DNA of 64,000 nucleotides from NCBI RefSeq assembly GCF_016405885.1, contig NZ_JAEKGC010000005.1:186001-250000 (forward strand), in the 5' to 3' direction. The notes beneath the pieces were generated by a model. It had not been told where the DNA came from and made no database searches. It worked only from the letters and a program-made list of their open reading frames with translations. This DNA is from Arthrobacter sp. MSA 4-2 (GTDB taxonomy: Bacteria > Actinomycetota > Actinomycetes > Actinomycetales > Micrococcaceae). Positions 15,228 to 23,732 of this stretch are shown one piece after another (position 1 is the stretch's first letter; each line of letters starts with the position of its first letter). A program made the translations under genes and the position numbers.

Positions 15228-16049
15228 ATGTCAGTAACTTCGGGCTACGTCCACATCTCCCTCCGAACCCAGCAGAACCGCGGTGCGGCCAGGCCGCAGT
15301 ACGGCTCGGGCTACCCGTACGGCCCCGGCGCACCCACTGCCCCGCCGTCGTACCGGCCGCTTCAGGCCGTCGGCTCCGAGGCCCATCCGATTACTGCGCC
15401 CACCCCCGTCGTCACGCCTAACGGCGTTCCCGGGCCGCAGGCCGTTACCGGGGACACCAGTGCGCGGGGATTCGTCCTGTACGTCGCGCTCGACGAGGAG
15501 ACGGCCGCCGCCAACGGCACCACCCTCTCCCGGCTCGCCCAGGATGTGCGGTCCTACGTCCGTTCGCTGGTGCCCACCGCGGAAAGCCATGCGGCCGTGG
15601 CCCTCGCGCCGGCCGACGCGCCGGGTTCGGACATCGACGTCGTCCGTGCGGCCCTCGGTGACCCCACCGTCCGCCGCCCCCGCCCCGACCACCACGGTGT
15701 GCATCCCCACGCCCAGGCACCCCGGCCCACCGGGGTCCTGATCGACCTCTCACGCCGCGAGGTGCACCTCGACGGCCAGGCCCTGAACCTCACCTTCAAG
15801 GAGTTCGAGCTCCTCAACTACCTCGTGGAGAACGGTGCCCGCACCGTGTGCCGCGAGGAACTGCTCAGCGGGCTGTGGCGGAACGCCGACGAGGTGCCCA
15901 ACGAGCGGACCATCGACGTCCACATCCGGCGGCTGCGCTCCAAGCTCGGACGCCTCGCAAACACCGTCCGCACCGTCCGCGGCCAGGGGTACCGGTTCTA
16001 CGACCACCCCGAGGTCATCGTTTGGGCCGCCCCCGAATACTCCATCTAG
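15228..16049 (+). CDS. Orphan OmpR/PhoB-type winged-helix transcriptional regulator
   Basis: This 273-residue DNA-binding protein has a C-terminal OmpR-type effector domain (about residues 168-262) with LIDLSRREVHLDGQALNLTF, KEFELLNYLVENGARTVCRE, the recognition helix region NERTIDVHIRRLRSKLG, and VRTVRGQGYRF. There is no receiver domain. The first about 90 residues are Pro/Gly/Thr-rich and probably disordered, and a middle segment (GFVLYVALDEETAAANGTTL) looks like a small folded domain of unknown role. It is therefore not a classical response regulator. ATG 15228 is preceded by GAGGTTGT only, a weak site. Upstream sit an inverted repeat and a possible leader ORF, suggesting autoregulation or attenuation. 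Its regulon is unknown. Confidence 0.85.
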   Translation: MSVTSGYVHISLRTQQNRGAARPQYGSGYPYGPGAPTAPPSYRPLQAVGSEAHPITAPTPVVTPNGVPGPQAVTGDTSARGFVLYVALDEETAAANGTTLSRLAQDVRSYVRSLVPTAESHAAVALAPADAPGSDIDVVRAALGDPTVRRPRPDHHGVHPHAQAPRPTGVLIDLSRREVHLDGQALNLTFKEFELLNYLVENGARTVCREELLSGLWRNADEVPNERTIDVHIRRLRSKLGRLANTVRTVRGQGYRFYDHPEVIVWAAPEYSI

Positions 16050-16107
16050 GCGGGGACGGACGCCCGCACCCGGCCTCCCGGACCGGGAGGCCGATAGGAT
16101 TCGGCAT

Positions 16108-16647
16108 ATGGCATCCCATCACCTGAAACGGCTCATGCTGCTGCGCCACGCGAAGGCGGAGTGGGGGGCCGGAGTGGCCGACCACGAGCGTTCGCTCAGC
16201 TCACGCGGGCACCTTGATGCGCCGCTCGCCGGGCGCTGGATGGTGGAGAACGACGCCGTCCCCGACCTGATTCTGTGCTCCACGGCCCTGCGGGCCCGGC
16301 AGACGTGCACCTGGGTCAGCAAGGAGCTGGGAGACAAGGGACCGACCCCCAAGCTCGAGGAGGGGCTCTACGCGGCACGGGCGGTTGAGATCCTCGCCCT
16401 GATCAACGCGGTGCCTTCAACCGTGACGAGCCTACTGGTGGTGGCCCATATGCCCGGCGTGCAGGACCTGGCGATGCGCCTCGCCTCGGTCGATTCCAAT
16501 GAAGACGCCGTGATGGAGATGGCGACGCACTACCCCACAGCGGGCCTGACGGTCCTGGAGCACGACCGCGACTGGGCCGAACTCGACGGGCGGGACGCCG
16601 CCGTGACGGATTTCGTGGTCCGGCGGGCGCACTCCGCCAGCAGGTAG
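16108..16647 (+). CDS. SixA-like histidine phosphatase
   Basis: This 179-residue protein is a small histidine phosphatase of the SixA type. The catalytic RHG-like motif is MLLRHAKAEWG with His14 as phospho-acceptor; further marks are SSRGHLDAPLAGRWM, CSTALRARQT (second Arg) and the distal VVAHMPGVQDLA with the second His. SixA removes phosphate from phosphohistidine proteins in Escherichia coli; actinobacterial substrates are unknown. The start is ATG 16108 rather than the longer upstream frame, which overlaps the preceding gene. It converges on the disulfide reductase gene with only 3 bases between the stops and no terminator hairpin. Confidence 0.88.
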   Translation: MASHHLKRLMLLRHAKAEWGAGVADHERSLSSRGHLDAPLAGRWMVENDAVPDLILCSTALRARQTCTWVSKELGDKGPTPKLEEGLYAARAVEILALINAVPSTVTSLLVVAHMPGVQDLAMRLASVDSNEDAVMEMATHYPTAGLTVLEHDRDWAELDGRDAAVTDFVVRRAHSASR

Positions 16648-16650
16648 GTC

Positions 16651-18069
16651 CTACAGCCCGTACTTCTCGAGCAGCCGCAGCCACACCTCGCTGACCGTGG
16701 GATACGGCGGCACCGCATGCCACAGCCGGTCCAGGGGAACCTCCCCGACGACGGCGATGGTCGCCGAGTGCAGCAGTTCGGCCACGTCCGGGCCGGTGAA
16801 GGCGACGCCGACGATCACCTTGCGGTCCTCATCGACGACCATCGTGGCCCAGCCGGTGTACTTGTCGGAGTGGATCGAGGTTCCGGCGACATTGATGGGC
16901 AGCGAGGTCTCGGACACCCGGAGGCCGTCAGCCTGCGCCGCCTCGGCCGTCCGTCCGACCATGGCGATCTCCGGATCGGTGAAGACCACCTGGGGGACCG
17001 CGTACTTATTGGCCGTTGAGGTGTACTTGCTCCATTCCTCCGCGGTGTCGCCCAGCGTGCCCGCCGCACGTGCGACGATCGCGTCGGCGGTGACCCGCGC
17101 CTCGTATTTACCCTGGTGGGTAAGCAGCACCTGTCCTGCGGCATCCCCCACTGCATAGAGCCAGGCGGGCCCGTCCACGGCCCGCCCGGTGGGGTCGAAG
17201 GTCAGCGTCTTGGGATCCAGGCCTAGCTCCTCGAGGCCAAGGCCCCTCGTATTGGCGGTCCTGCCGGTGGAGACGAGCAGCTTGTCCCCGGTCGCGTGTC
17301 GGTTGCCGGCGAGGGTTAGGACGAAACGGCCGTCGTCGTCGAGCCGCACGGACTCGGTGGCCGTGTCGGTGAGGATTTCGACGTTGTCCCGCCGCAGGCC
17401 CTTCTCGACGAGCTTGACGCCCTCCGGCGGGTAGTTGCTGAGGAGCTTGTGGCGGGCCACCACAGTGACCCGGGAGCCGAGCCGGGCGAATGCCTGGGCG
17501 AGCTCCACCCCGGAGACCCCGCCGCCGAGGACGACAAGCCGCTCGGGCACCTCCTTGGCCGAGGTGGCTTCCCGGGTTCCCCAGTAGTCGAGGCCGGCGA
17601 GGCCTTCCACGGGCGGGACGTTCGGCGTCGAGCCGGTGGCGAAGACCACGGCGTGGCGGGCGGTGACGCTGGTGGTCTCGCCGTCGAGCTGCACCTCAAC
17701 CGTGCGCTCGCCCGAGACGCGGGCCGCGCCCCGCAGCAGCGTGATGCCGGCGCCGTTGACCCAGTCCACCTGCGAGGTATCGTCCCAGTTGTTGGTCATG
17801 CGGGTCCGCCGCTCGAGGACCTGCTGCGCGTCAAGCTTCCCGGTGACGGCCTCCTTGGCCCCGGAGACCTCGCGGGCGCGGTTGAGGACGGTCCCGGAGC
17901 GCAGCAGCGCCTTGGAGGGCATGCACGCCCAGTAGGAACACTCCCCGCCCACGAGCTCGGATTCCACCAGCACCGCGCTCAGCCCGGCGGCCACCACCCT
18001 TCCGGCGACGTTCTCGCCCGAAGATCCGGCCCCAATTACGATGACATCGGTTTCCTGCGCTTCGCTCAT
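16651..18069 (-). CDS. FAD-dependent pyridine nucleotide-disulfide oxidoreductase
   Basis: The 472-residue flavoprotein has the domain order of class I disulfide reductases. An FAD-binding motif VIVIGAGSSGENVAG starts at residue 8, the redox pair is in GGECSYWACMPSKALLR (Cys-x4-Cys), the NAD(P) motif is LVVLGGGVSGVELAQAF, then LYAVGDAAG for FAD, and a C-terminal dimerisation domain with VVFTDPEIAMVG. The active-site sequence CSYWAC differs from the CLNVGC of lipoamide dehydrogenase and mercuric reductase, so the substrate is probably different and unknown. The C-terminal HAVPPYPTVSEVWLRLLE carries the usual His-x-x-Pro-like segment. The start is ATG 18069; the 10 extra upstream codons lack family similarity. 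Confidence 0.85.
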   Translation of the reverse strand: MSEAQETDVIVIGAGSSGENVAGRVVAAGLSAVLVESELVGGECSYWACMPSKALLRSGTVLNRAREVSGAKEAVTGKLDAQQVLERRTRMTNNWDDTSQVDWVNGAGITLLRGAARVSGERTVEVQLDGETTSVTARHAVVFATGSTPNVPPVEGLAGLDYWGTREATSAKEVPERLVVLGGGVSGVELAQAFARLGSRVTVVARHKLLSNYPPEGVKLVEKGLRRDNVEILTDTATESVRLDDDGRFVLTLAGNRHATGDKLLVSTGRTANTRGLGLEELGLDPKTLTFDPTGRAVDGPAWLYAVGDAAGQVLLTHQGKYEARVTADAIVARAAGTLGDTAEEWSKYTSTANKYAVPQVVFTDPEIAMVGRTAEAAQADGLRVSETSLPINVAGTSIHSDKYTGWATMVVDEDRKVIVGVAFTGPDVAELLHSATIAVVGEVPLDRLWHAVPPYPTVSEVWLRLLEKYGL

Positions 18070-18162
18070 GTGCAGAGCTTTGCACCTGCTTGTGGGCAAG
18101 GCAATGGAGCGGCCGGAGCGGGCGGAACATTACGGTGCAGAAGATGGGCCATTGCGGGCACG

Positions 18163-18193
18163 AAAAAGCCCCGGCCAGTAGCCAGGGCTTTTT
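18163..18193. terminator. Terminator downstream of tRNA-Arg
   Basis: AAAAAGCCCCGGCC-agta-GCCAGGGCTTTTT is a hairpin with A/T tracts on both sides. It sits 12 bases past the tRNA 3' end on the minus strand. Confidence 0.85.
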
Positions 18194-18204
18194 GCGTTTT
18201 CCAG

Positions 18205-18277
18205 TGCGCGCGAAGGGATTCGAACCCCCAACCTTCTGATCCGTAGTCAGATGCTCTATCCGTTGAGCTACGCACGC
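18205..18277 (-). tRNA. tRNA-Arg (anticodon ACG)
   Basis: The minus strand folds as a cloverleaf: acceptor GCGTGCG with CGCGCGC (one G-T pair), D-arm AGCTCAACGGATAGAGC, anticodon stem-loop TCTGA-CTACGGA-TCAGA giving ACG, T-loop TTCGAAT, discriminator A. CCA is not encoded. The A34 is the target of TadA, encoded at 13738-14250. Confidence 0.95.
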
Positions 18278-18406
18278 ATCCGGCGGGCAGTTCAGCGGTG
18301 ACGCTGCTTGTCCTGCCGGGTGGCTGTTTGGCCTTGAACAACTTTACAGGCAAATTGCGGTACCGCCTAATTGCGCGGGAGCCCTCGTTTTGGCTAGACC
18401 GGTCTA

Positions 18407-18422
18407 TGTGACCTTAATCACA
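18407..18422. promoter_or_regulatory. CRP/GlxR-type operator upstream of pckG
   Basis: TGTGACCTTAATCACA is a perfect TGTGA-N6-TCACA palindrome, 148 bases before the pckG start. A -10-like TAGGAT lies at 18432-18437, so the site overlaps the -35 position. Position suggests that the cAMP-responsive regulator directly controls gluconeogenesis here; the direction (activation or repression) cannot be read. The surrounding 18278-18569 stretch otherwise holds no gene. Confidence 0.8.
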
Positions 18423-18569
18423 TAAGGCGCGTAGGATCTTTTTGTGATCCGCGTCATTACAGGGTTTTTGTTCGACGGGCGTCGGGGCGGTGGCGAAAAA
18501 AGGCCCCGGACGGCCCTTTACGCGCCTTTAGCATCGAAGCACATCTCGCACCCAACGGAGGGAAGACTA

Positions 18570-20456
18570 ATGGGCAATCCCGTGCGCCAGCAGGATCAGG
18601 GTCATCAGGGAGGTGCCGGCTCGGGCCGGCACGCCGCTTCGGCCACGGACGGCGCCGCTGCGCCGACCACCCACGCCCGCCTGCTCGCCTGGGTTGCCGA
18701 AACCGCCGAGCTCACGAAGCCCGACCGCGTGTACTGGGTGGATGGGTCCGAGGCCGAGAACACCCGGCTCACCGACGAGCTCGTCGAAGCCGGAACGCTG
18801 GTCCGCCTCAACCCCGACACTTTCCCGAATTCCTTTGCCGCTTTCTCCGACCCGAAGGACGTGGCCCGGGTCGAGGAGCAGACCTTCATCTGCTCCGAGG
18901 ACGAGCGTGAGGCCGGCTTCACCAATAACTGGATGGACCCGGCGGAGATGAAGGGCAAGCTGCGCACCCTCTTCAACGGCTCGATGCGCGGCCGGACGAT
19001 GTACGTCATTCCCTTCGTGATGGGCCACCTCGACGCCGAGGATCCCAAGTTCGGGGTGGAAATCACCGACAGCGCCTACGTGGTGGCCTCAATGCGCATC
19101 ATGGCCCGGATCGGCACGGACGTGCTGAACCGCATGACCGAGCTCGACGCAGACTTCGTCCCCGCCCTTCACTCCCTGGGCGCGCCGCTGGCCGAGGGTG
19201 AGGCCGATGTCCCCTGGCCGTGCAACGACGATAAGTGGATCGTCCACTTCCCCGAGGAGCGTTCGATCTGGTCCTTCGGCTCCGGCTACGGCGGCAACGC
19301 CCTGCTGGGCAAGAAGTGCTATTCCCTCCGAATCGCCTCGGTCATGGCCCGTGACGAGGGCTGGCTGGCCGAGCACATGCTGATCCTCAAGCTCACCTCT
19401 CCACAGAACAAGAGCTACTACCTGTCGGCGGCCTTCCCCTCGGCGTGCGGGAAGACGAACCTCGCACTCCTCGACCCCACCATCGAGGGATGGAAGGTCG
19501 AAACCCTCGGCGACGACATCACCTGGATGCGCTTCGGCAAGGAGGGGGAGCTTCGGGCGGTCAATCCCGAGGCCGGCCTGTTCGGCGTCGCGCCGGGCAC
19601 CGGCTGGGGGACCAACCCGAACGCCATGCGCGCCATCGCCAAGGGCAACTCGATCTTCACCAATGTCGCGCTCACCGATGACGGCGGCGTCTGGTGGGAG
19701 GGCATGACCGACGAGACGCCCGCGCACCTCACCGACTGGCGGGGCAACGACTGGACCCCCGAATCCGGAGAGCCCGCGGCGCACCCCAACTCCCGGTTCT
19801 GCACCCCCATCGACCAGATCGACATGCTGGCCGAGGAATACTACCGGCCCGACGGCGTCGAACTCTCGGCCATCCTCTTCGGTGGCCGGCGCAAGACCAC
19901 CGTGCCGCTGGTCACCCAGTCGCGCGACTGGGCGAACGGCATCTTCATGGGTTCGACGCTCTCCTCCGAGACCACGGCGGCGGCCGCCGGCGAGGTCGGG
20001 CTGGTGCGCCGTGACCCGATGGCCATGCTTCCCTTCATCGGCTACGACGCCGGTGACTACCTGAAGCACTGGATCACCCTGAGCTCCAAGGCGGACCAGG
20101 AGCGGCTGCCCAAGATCTTCCTCGTCAACTGGTTCCGGCGCACGGCCGACGGCGGATTCGCATGGCCCGGATTTGGGGACAACTCCCGGGTGCTCAAGTG
20201 GGTCATCGAACGCATCGAGGGAACCGCCGACGCGATCGAGACCCCGATCGGGTTCGTTCCCACCCCTGACGCCCTTGACCTGACCGGGCTGGATATGACC
20301 CCGGCGGAGGTGGAGGCGGCCGTCCACGTCGACTCCGCCGAATGGGCCGCGGAACTCCAGGGGATCGAGGAGTGGTACGACCGCTTCGGCGAATCCCTGC
20401 CCGATGAACTGCGAGGCCAGCTGACCGAGCTCAAGGAACGCTTCCAGCTGAGCTGA
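18570..20456 (+). CDS. pckG: Phosphoenolpyruvate carboxykinase (GTP)
   Basis: PckG converts oxaloacetate and GTP to phosphoenolpyruvate, CO2 and GDP, the first step of gluconeogenesis in actinobacteria. The 628-residue protein has [20 protein letters not shown], the P-loop [13 protein letters not shown], the metal-binding [10 protein letters not shown], and the mobile-loop region [15 protein letters not shown], all diagnostic of the GTP-dependent class. The start is ATG 18570, with GGAGGGAAG upstream; an upstream ATG-less extension from 18444 is not supported. The N-terminus has a Gln/Gly/His-rich leader (residues 1-30). A CRP/GlxR-type site lies upstream. A strong hairpin separates it from the convergent thioredoxin gene. 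Confidence 0.95.
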   Translation: MGNPVRQQDQGHQGGAGSGRHAASATDGAAAPTTHARLLAWVAETAELTKPDRVYWVDGSEAENTRLTDELVEAGTLVRLNPDTFPNSFAAFSDPKDVARVEEQTFICSEDEREAGFTNNWMDPAEMKGKLRTLFNGSMRGRTMYVIPFVMGHLDAEDPKFGVEITDSAYVVASMRIMARIGTDVLNRMTELDADFVPALHSLGAPLAEGEADVPWPCNDDKWIVHFPEERSIWSFGSGYGGNALLGKKCYSLRIASVMARDEGWLAEHMLILKLTSPQNKSYYLSAAFPSACGKTNLALLDPTIEGWKVETLGDDITWMRFGKEGELRAVNPEAGLFGVAPGTGWGTNPNAMRAIAKGNSIFTNVALTDDGGVWWEGMTDETPAHLTDWRGNDWTPESGEPAAHPNSRFCTPIDQIDMLAEEYYRPDGVELSAILFGGRRKTTVPLVTQSRDWANGIFMGSTLSSETTAAAAGEVGLVRRDPMAMLPFIGYDAGDYLKHWITLSSKADQERLPKIFLVNWFRRTADGGFAWPGFGDNSRVLKWVIERIEGTADAIETPIGFVPTPDALDLTGLDMTPAEVEAAVHVDSAEWAAELQGIEEWYDRFGESLPDELRGQLTELKERFQLS

Positions 20457-20485
20457 ACCCTCGGCTGAGGCTCAGCCGAACACGA

Positions 20486-20522
20486 CGAAGCCCCCGTCTC
20501 CATTCCGGAGACGGGGGCTTCG
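20486..20522. terminator. Bidirectional hairpin between pckG and the thioredoxin gene
   Basis: A 16-base perfect stem (CGAAGCCCCCGTCTCC / GGAGACGGGGGCTTCG) with a 5-base loop lies between the two convergent stops. A smaller hairpin (20461-20479) precedes it. Confidence 0.85.
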
Positions 20523-20551
20523 TGGTGTTGAACCGGCGCGGGTGAGGCGGG

Positions 20552-20932
20552 TCAGTTGGCGTTCTGCTCGGCGGCCTGCTGCTGGGCGACCTGCTCGTGG
20601 ACTGCCTTCATGTCCAGGCCCTTGACGGCGTCGACGAGCTCGGAGAACTGCGAGGAGTTCAGCGCGCCGGGCTGGGAGAAGACGAGCACGTTCTCGCGGA
20701 ACGCCATCAAGGTCGGGATCGAGGTGATCCCCGCGGCGGCCGCGAGGGACTGCTCGGCCTCGGTGTCGACCTTGGCGAAGACGACGTCCTCATGCTCCTT
20801 GGAGGCGGCGTCGTAGACGGGGGCGAACCGGGTGCACGGGGCGCACCAACCGGCCCAGAAATCGACGAACACAATGTCGTTGTTCTCGATGGTCTCGGGG
20901 AAGCTTGCCTCGGTGATGTCGATGGTTGCCAT
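20552..20932 (-). CDS. trxA: Thioredoxin
   Basis: The 126-residue protein is a thioredoxin: VFVDFWAGWCAPCTRFAPVY holds the redox pair Cys30 and Cys33, and GITSIPTLMAFREN carries the cis-proline. It reduces protein disulfides in the cytoplasm using electrons from thioredoxin reductase, which is not in this window. The last 20 residues (EQVAQQQAAEQNAN region) are a Gln/Ala-rich tail longer than in Escherichia coli TrxA. GGAGTTCCCCC precedes the ATG on the minus strand. The 216 bases upstream (20933-21148) hold no gene and presumably the promoter. Confidence 0.9.
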   Translation of the reverse strand: MATIDITEASFPETIENNDIVFVDFWAGWCAPCTRFAPVYDAASKEHEDVVFAKVDTEAEQSLAAAAGITSIPTLMAFRENVLVFSQPGALNSSQFSELVDAVKGLDMKAVHEQVAQQQAAEQNAN

Positions 20933-21148
20933 GGGGGAACTCCTTGGGTGGGGTGGATAGGTGCGGCTGCAGCGGTGGCGGCCCGGGTGCTGCCCGAGGA
21001 GCCCGCAGATTTCGGAATCCGGGCGGAAACGCGGATACCTGCGTCCCGCCGCACACAGGAGACAGCTGAAACTGCATCAAAGATTATCCGGTTCTCACGA
21101 CTTAAGCAAATCCCAAGCGTGAGGTCGATTCGAGGTTGCTTGCCGGAC

Positions 21149-22162
21149 TCAGCGGATCCGCCGCCCGCCGTCCCCCTGCCGTGGGCGCAGGCGCGAGGTG
21201 GGAAGCACCGGCGCAGGGAGGGGCCGCAGCCCGTGTTCCTCGGGAAGACCGAAGCGCGGCGCGCCGTCCGCGGGCGCCGTGCCGGCCTCGACTTCGGCGG
21301 TCCACGCGGCCCGAAACTCCACGATCTCCTCGTGGGTCCGGCCGACGAAGTTCCACCACATCACGATGTCCTCGCCGAACGGCTCCCCGCCGATGACGAG
21401 CAGCCGGGCCGGCCCATCCGCCGTGGCGGTGAGCTCCACGGCTGCCTCCCCGGGGGCGAGGTAGGCGAGTTCGCCCGCCGCGACCGGCGTGCCATTGATC
21501 TCAAGGCCTCCGCTGTCGAGGAGGATGCCGTGCTCGAACTCCGGGGAAACGTCGAAGGAGACTCTCCGCCCCGCCGCGAGCCGGAGCTCGGCGCCCAGCA
21601 GGGGCGAGTAGGTGGTGACGGGTGATGTAGACCCACCGAAGCTGCCCAGGAACACCGAGAGCGTGTAGCCGTCGCCGGAGACCGGTTCCGGGGCGTAGTG
21701 CTCGAAGCCGCGTCCGGTGTGCCGGAAGGCGTCGGGAAGGGCAAGCCACAGCTGGACGCCGTGCATCACCGGGGCCGCGGAGGTCGCCACCTCCGAGTGG
21801 GAGATCCCCGACCCCGCGGTCATGAGGTTCAGCTCGCCCGGCCGGATGAACGCGTGGTTGGCGGCGCTGTCGCGGTGCTCGATCTCGCCGGCGAAGAGCC
21901 AGCTTACGGTCTGGAGCCCGGTGTGCGGGTGCGGGGGGACCGACATCCCGCCCGCTTCGCGCACCGGCTCGGGCCCGTAGTGGTCAAGGAAGCACCAGGC
22001 GCCGATCAGTGACCGGTTCCGCTGGGGCAGCGTGCGCCGCACGCCCATGGCGCGGGGACCCCCGAGCGGGACCTCGCGCGGCTGCAGGATGTCGACGCGG
22101 CATCGCGCGTCATCCCCGCTGCTGCACACAACGGGCGTTGGATCGAGTTCGAGGTTGCTCAT
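21149..22162 (-). CDS. Pirin family protein
   Basis: This 337-residue bicupin belongs to the pirin family. The N-terminal cupin has the metal-binding set HPHTGLQTVSWLFAGEIEHR (two His plus a later Glu/His), then LMTAGSGISHSE, and HGVQLWLALP. The C-terminal cupin includes VTTYSPLLGAELRLAAGRRV. Bacterial pirins bind Fe or other metals and some are quercetin dioxygenases; the function here is not known. The last 20 residues are Arg-rich (LRPRQGDGGRR), which is unusual. The gene lies 65 bases after the phosphohexomutase stop on the same strand and could share its transcript. Confidence 0.88.
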   Translation of the reverse strand: MSNLELDPTPVVCSSGDDARCRVDILQPREVPLGGPRAMGVRRTLPQRNRSLIGAWCFLDHYGPEPVREAGGMSVPPHPHTGLQTVSWLFAGEIEHRDSAANHAFIRPGELNLMTAGSGISHSEVATSAAPVMHGVQLWLALPDAFRHTGRGFEHYAPEPVSGDGYTLSVFLGSFGGSTSPVTTYSPLLGAELRLAAGRRVSFDVSPEFEHGILLDSGGLEINGTPVAAGELAYLAPGEAAVELTATADGPARLLVIGGEPFGEDIVMWWNFVGRTHEEIVEFRAAWTAEVEAGTAPADGAPRFGLPEEHGLRPLPAPVLPTSRLRPRQGDGGRRIR

Positions 22163-22227
22163 TGGTGTTCTCCATCAGGGGTGCGAAGCGGCCGCCTGAG
22201 GGCCGTCCGCTTCCGGGTGCCGCCGGT

Positions 22228-23634
22228 TCAGCGGCGGACCAGGGCCAGAACCCGGTCGGCGAGATCGTGGAGCGTTTCCGGATCCACCGCTTCGGCATTG
22301 AGCCGAAGATAGGGCTCAGTGTTTGAGGGGCGCAGGTTGAACCACCACTTCCCGGAGGAGGCGGTGAAGGTGACGCCGTCAAGCGTGTCGACGCTGACGC
22401 CGTCGTTCTCGAACTCGGCACGGACGCGGGCGATGGCCGCGGGCACGTCGGCGACCTTCGAGTTGACCTCGCCCGTGGAGAAATACGGTTCGTACTCGCG
22501 GCCCAGGTCGGACAGCGGGCCATCCTGCTCGCCAAGGGCCGCCAGGACGTGCATTGCGGCGAGCATTCCGGTGTCGGCGAACCAAAAATCACGGAAGTAG
22601 TAGTGGGCCGAATGTTCTCCGCCGAACACCGCACCCTCCTGGGCCATGAGCGCCTTGATGAAGGAATGGCCCACCCGGGTGCGGACCGGCCGGCCGCCTT
22701 CACGGAGCACAAGTTCCGGGACGGCGCGCGAGGTGATCAGGTTGTGGATGATGACGGGGGTCTCTTCGCCGTCGGCCCGGGCCCGCGCGATCTCGCGCCG
22801 GGCGACCATCGCGGTGATGGCGCTCGGTGAGACCGGCTCGCCCTTCTCGTCGATGACGAAGCAGCGGTCGGCGTCGCCGTCGAACGCGAGGCCGATGTCG
22901 GCGCCGTGCGCGACCACGGCGGCCTGCAGGTCCCTCAGGTTCTCGGGTTCCAGCGGATTCGCGGGGTGGTTCGGGAAGGTCCCGTCGAGCTCAAAGTAGA
23001 GCGGGACGATCTCAAGCGGCAGGGCCGGCAGCAGCGTGTCCCCAAGCACGGCAGGCGTGGTCAGCCCGGCCATCCCGTTGCCGGCGTCGACCACCACCTT
23101 CAGCGGACGCGAGGCGGAAAGGTCGACCTGCGCGCGCAGGAACCGAGAGTACTCCTCGAGGACGTCGCGGACCCCGATCGAGCCCGGCTCCTCGACGGCG
23201 GGGATGAAGCCGCGGTCGAGGTACTGCTCGGCGAGGGCCTGCACCTCGTACAGGCCGGTCTCCGAGGAGACCGGGACGGCGCCCGGGCGGGTCATCTTCA
23301 TCCCGTTGTACTGGGCGGGATTGTGGCTTGCGGTGAAGGTCACCCCGGCGGCGTTGAGCATCCCGCTGGCGAAGTACAGCTCATCCGTGGAAATCAGGTC
23401 GAGCAGCAGGACATCCGCCCCGCGCCGGGTGGCGCCCTTGGCGAAGGCGCTGCAGAACTCGGGGGAGGAGGGCCGCATGTCCCCGCCGACGAGGACGGTC
23501 TGTCCGGCGAGACCGAGGGAATCCACGAAGGCCGCACCGACCGCCGTGACCGTCTCGACGGTGATCGTCTCCCCGACGATGCCGCGCACGTCGTAGGCCT
23601 TGAAGGACGCTGAGAGATCCGAGGAAGTGTTCAC
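22228..23634 (-). CDS. manB: Phosphomannomutase/phosphoglucomutase
   Basis: The enzyme interconverts hexose 6- and 1-phosphates, supplying mannose-1-P or glucose-1-P for cell-envelope glycans and glycogen. The 468-residue protein has all four phosphohexomutase loops: the phosphoserine Ser103 in FTASHNPAQYNGMK, the Mg loop FDGDADRCF, the sugar loop GGEHSAHYYF, and the phosphate loop RPSNTEPYLRL. It starts at the ATG 23634, divergent from the RecQ gene 98 bases away. The symbol follows common actinobacterial usage; the sugar preference is not visible. Confidence 0.92.
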   Translation of the reverse strand: MNTSSDLSASFKAYDVRGIVGETITVETVTAVGAAFVDSLGLAGQTVLVGGDMRPSSPEFCSAFAKGATRRGADVLLLDLISTDELYFASGMLNAAGVTFTASHNPAQYNGMKMTRPGAVPVSSETGLYEVQALAEQYLDRGFIPAVEEPGSIGVRDVLEEYSRFLRAQVDLSASRPLKVVVDAGNGMAGLTTPAVLGDTLLPALPLEIVPLYFELDGTFPNHPANPLEPENLRDLQAAVVAHGADIGLAFDGDADRCFVIDEKGEPVSPSAITAMVARREIARARADGEETPVIIHNLITSRAVPELVLREGGRPVRTRVGHSFIKALMAQEGAVFGGEHSAHYYFRDFWFADTGMLAAMHVLAALGEQDGPLSDLGREYEPYFSTGEVNSKVADVPAAIARVRAEFENDGVSVDTLDGVTFTASSGKWWFNLRPSNTEPYLRLNAEAVDPETLHDLADRVLALVRR

Positions 23635-23732
23635 GCCCGAAGTCTATCGGCTGGCCCGCCGCCCCTCACCAGAGTTGTGCAGATACCTGCCGCCGGTCTT
23701 TTTCCGGGGGTGGCGGCTGGAATACTTGGCCC

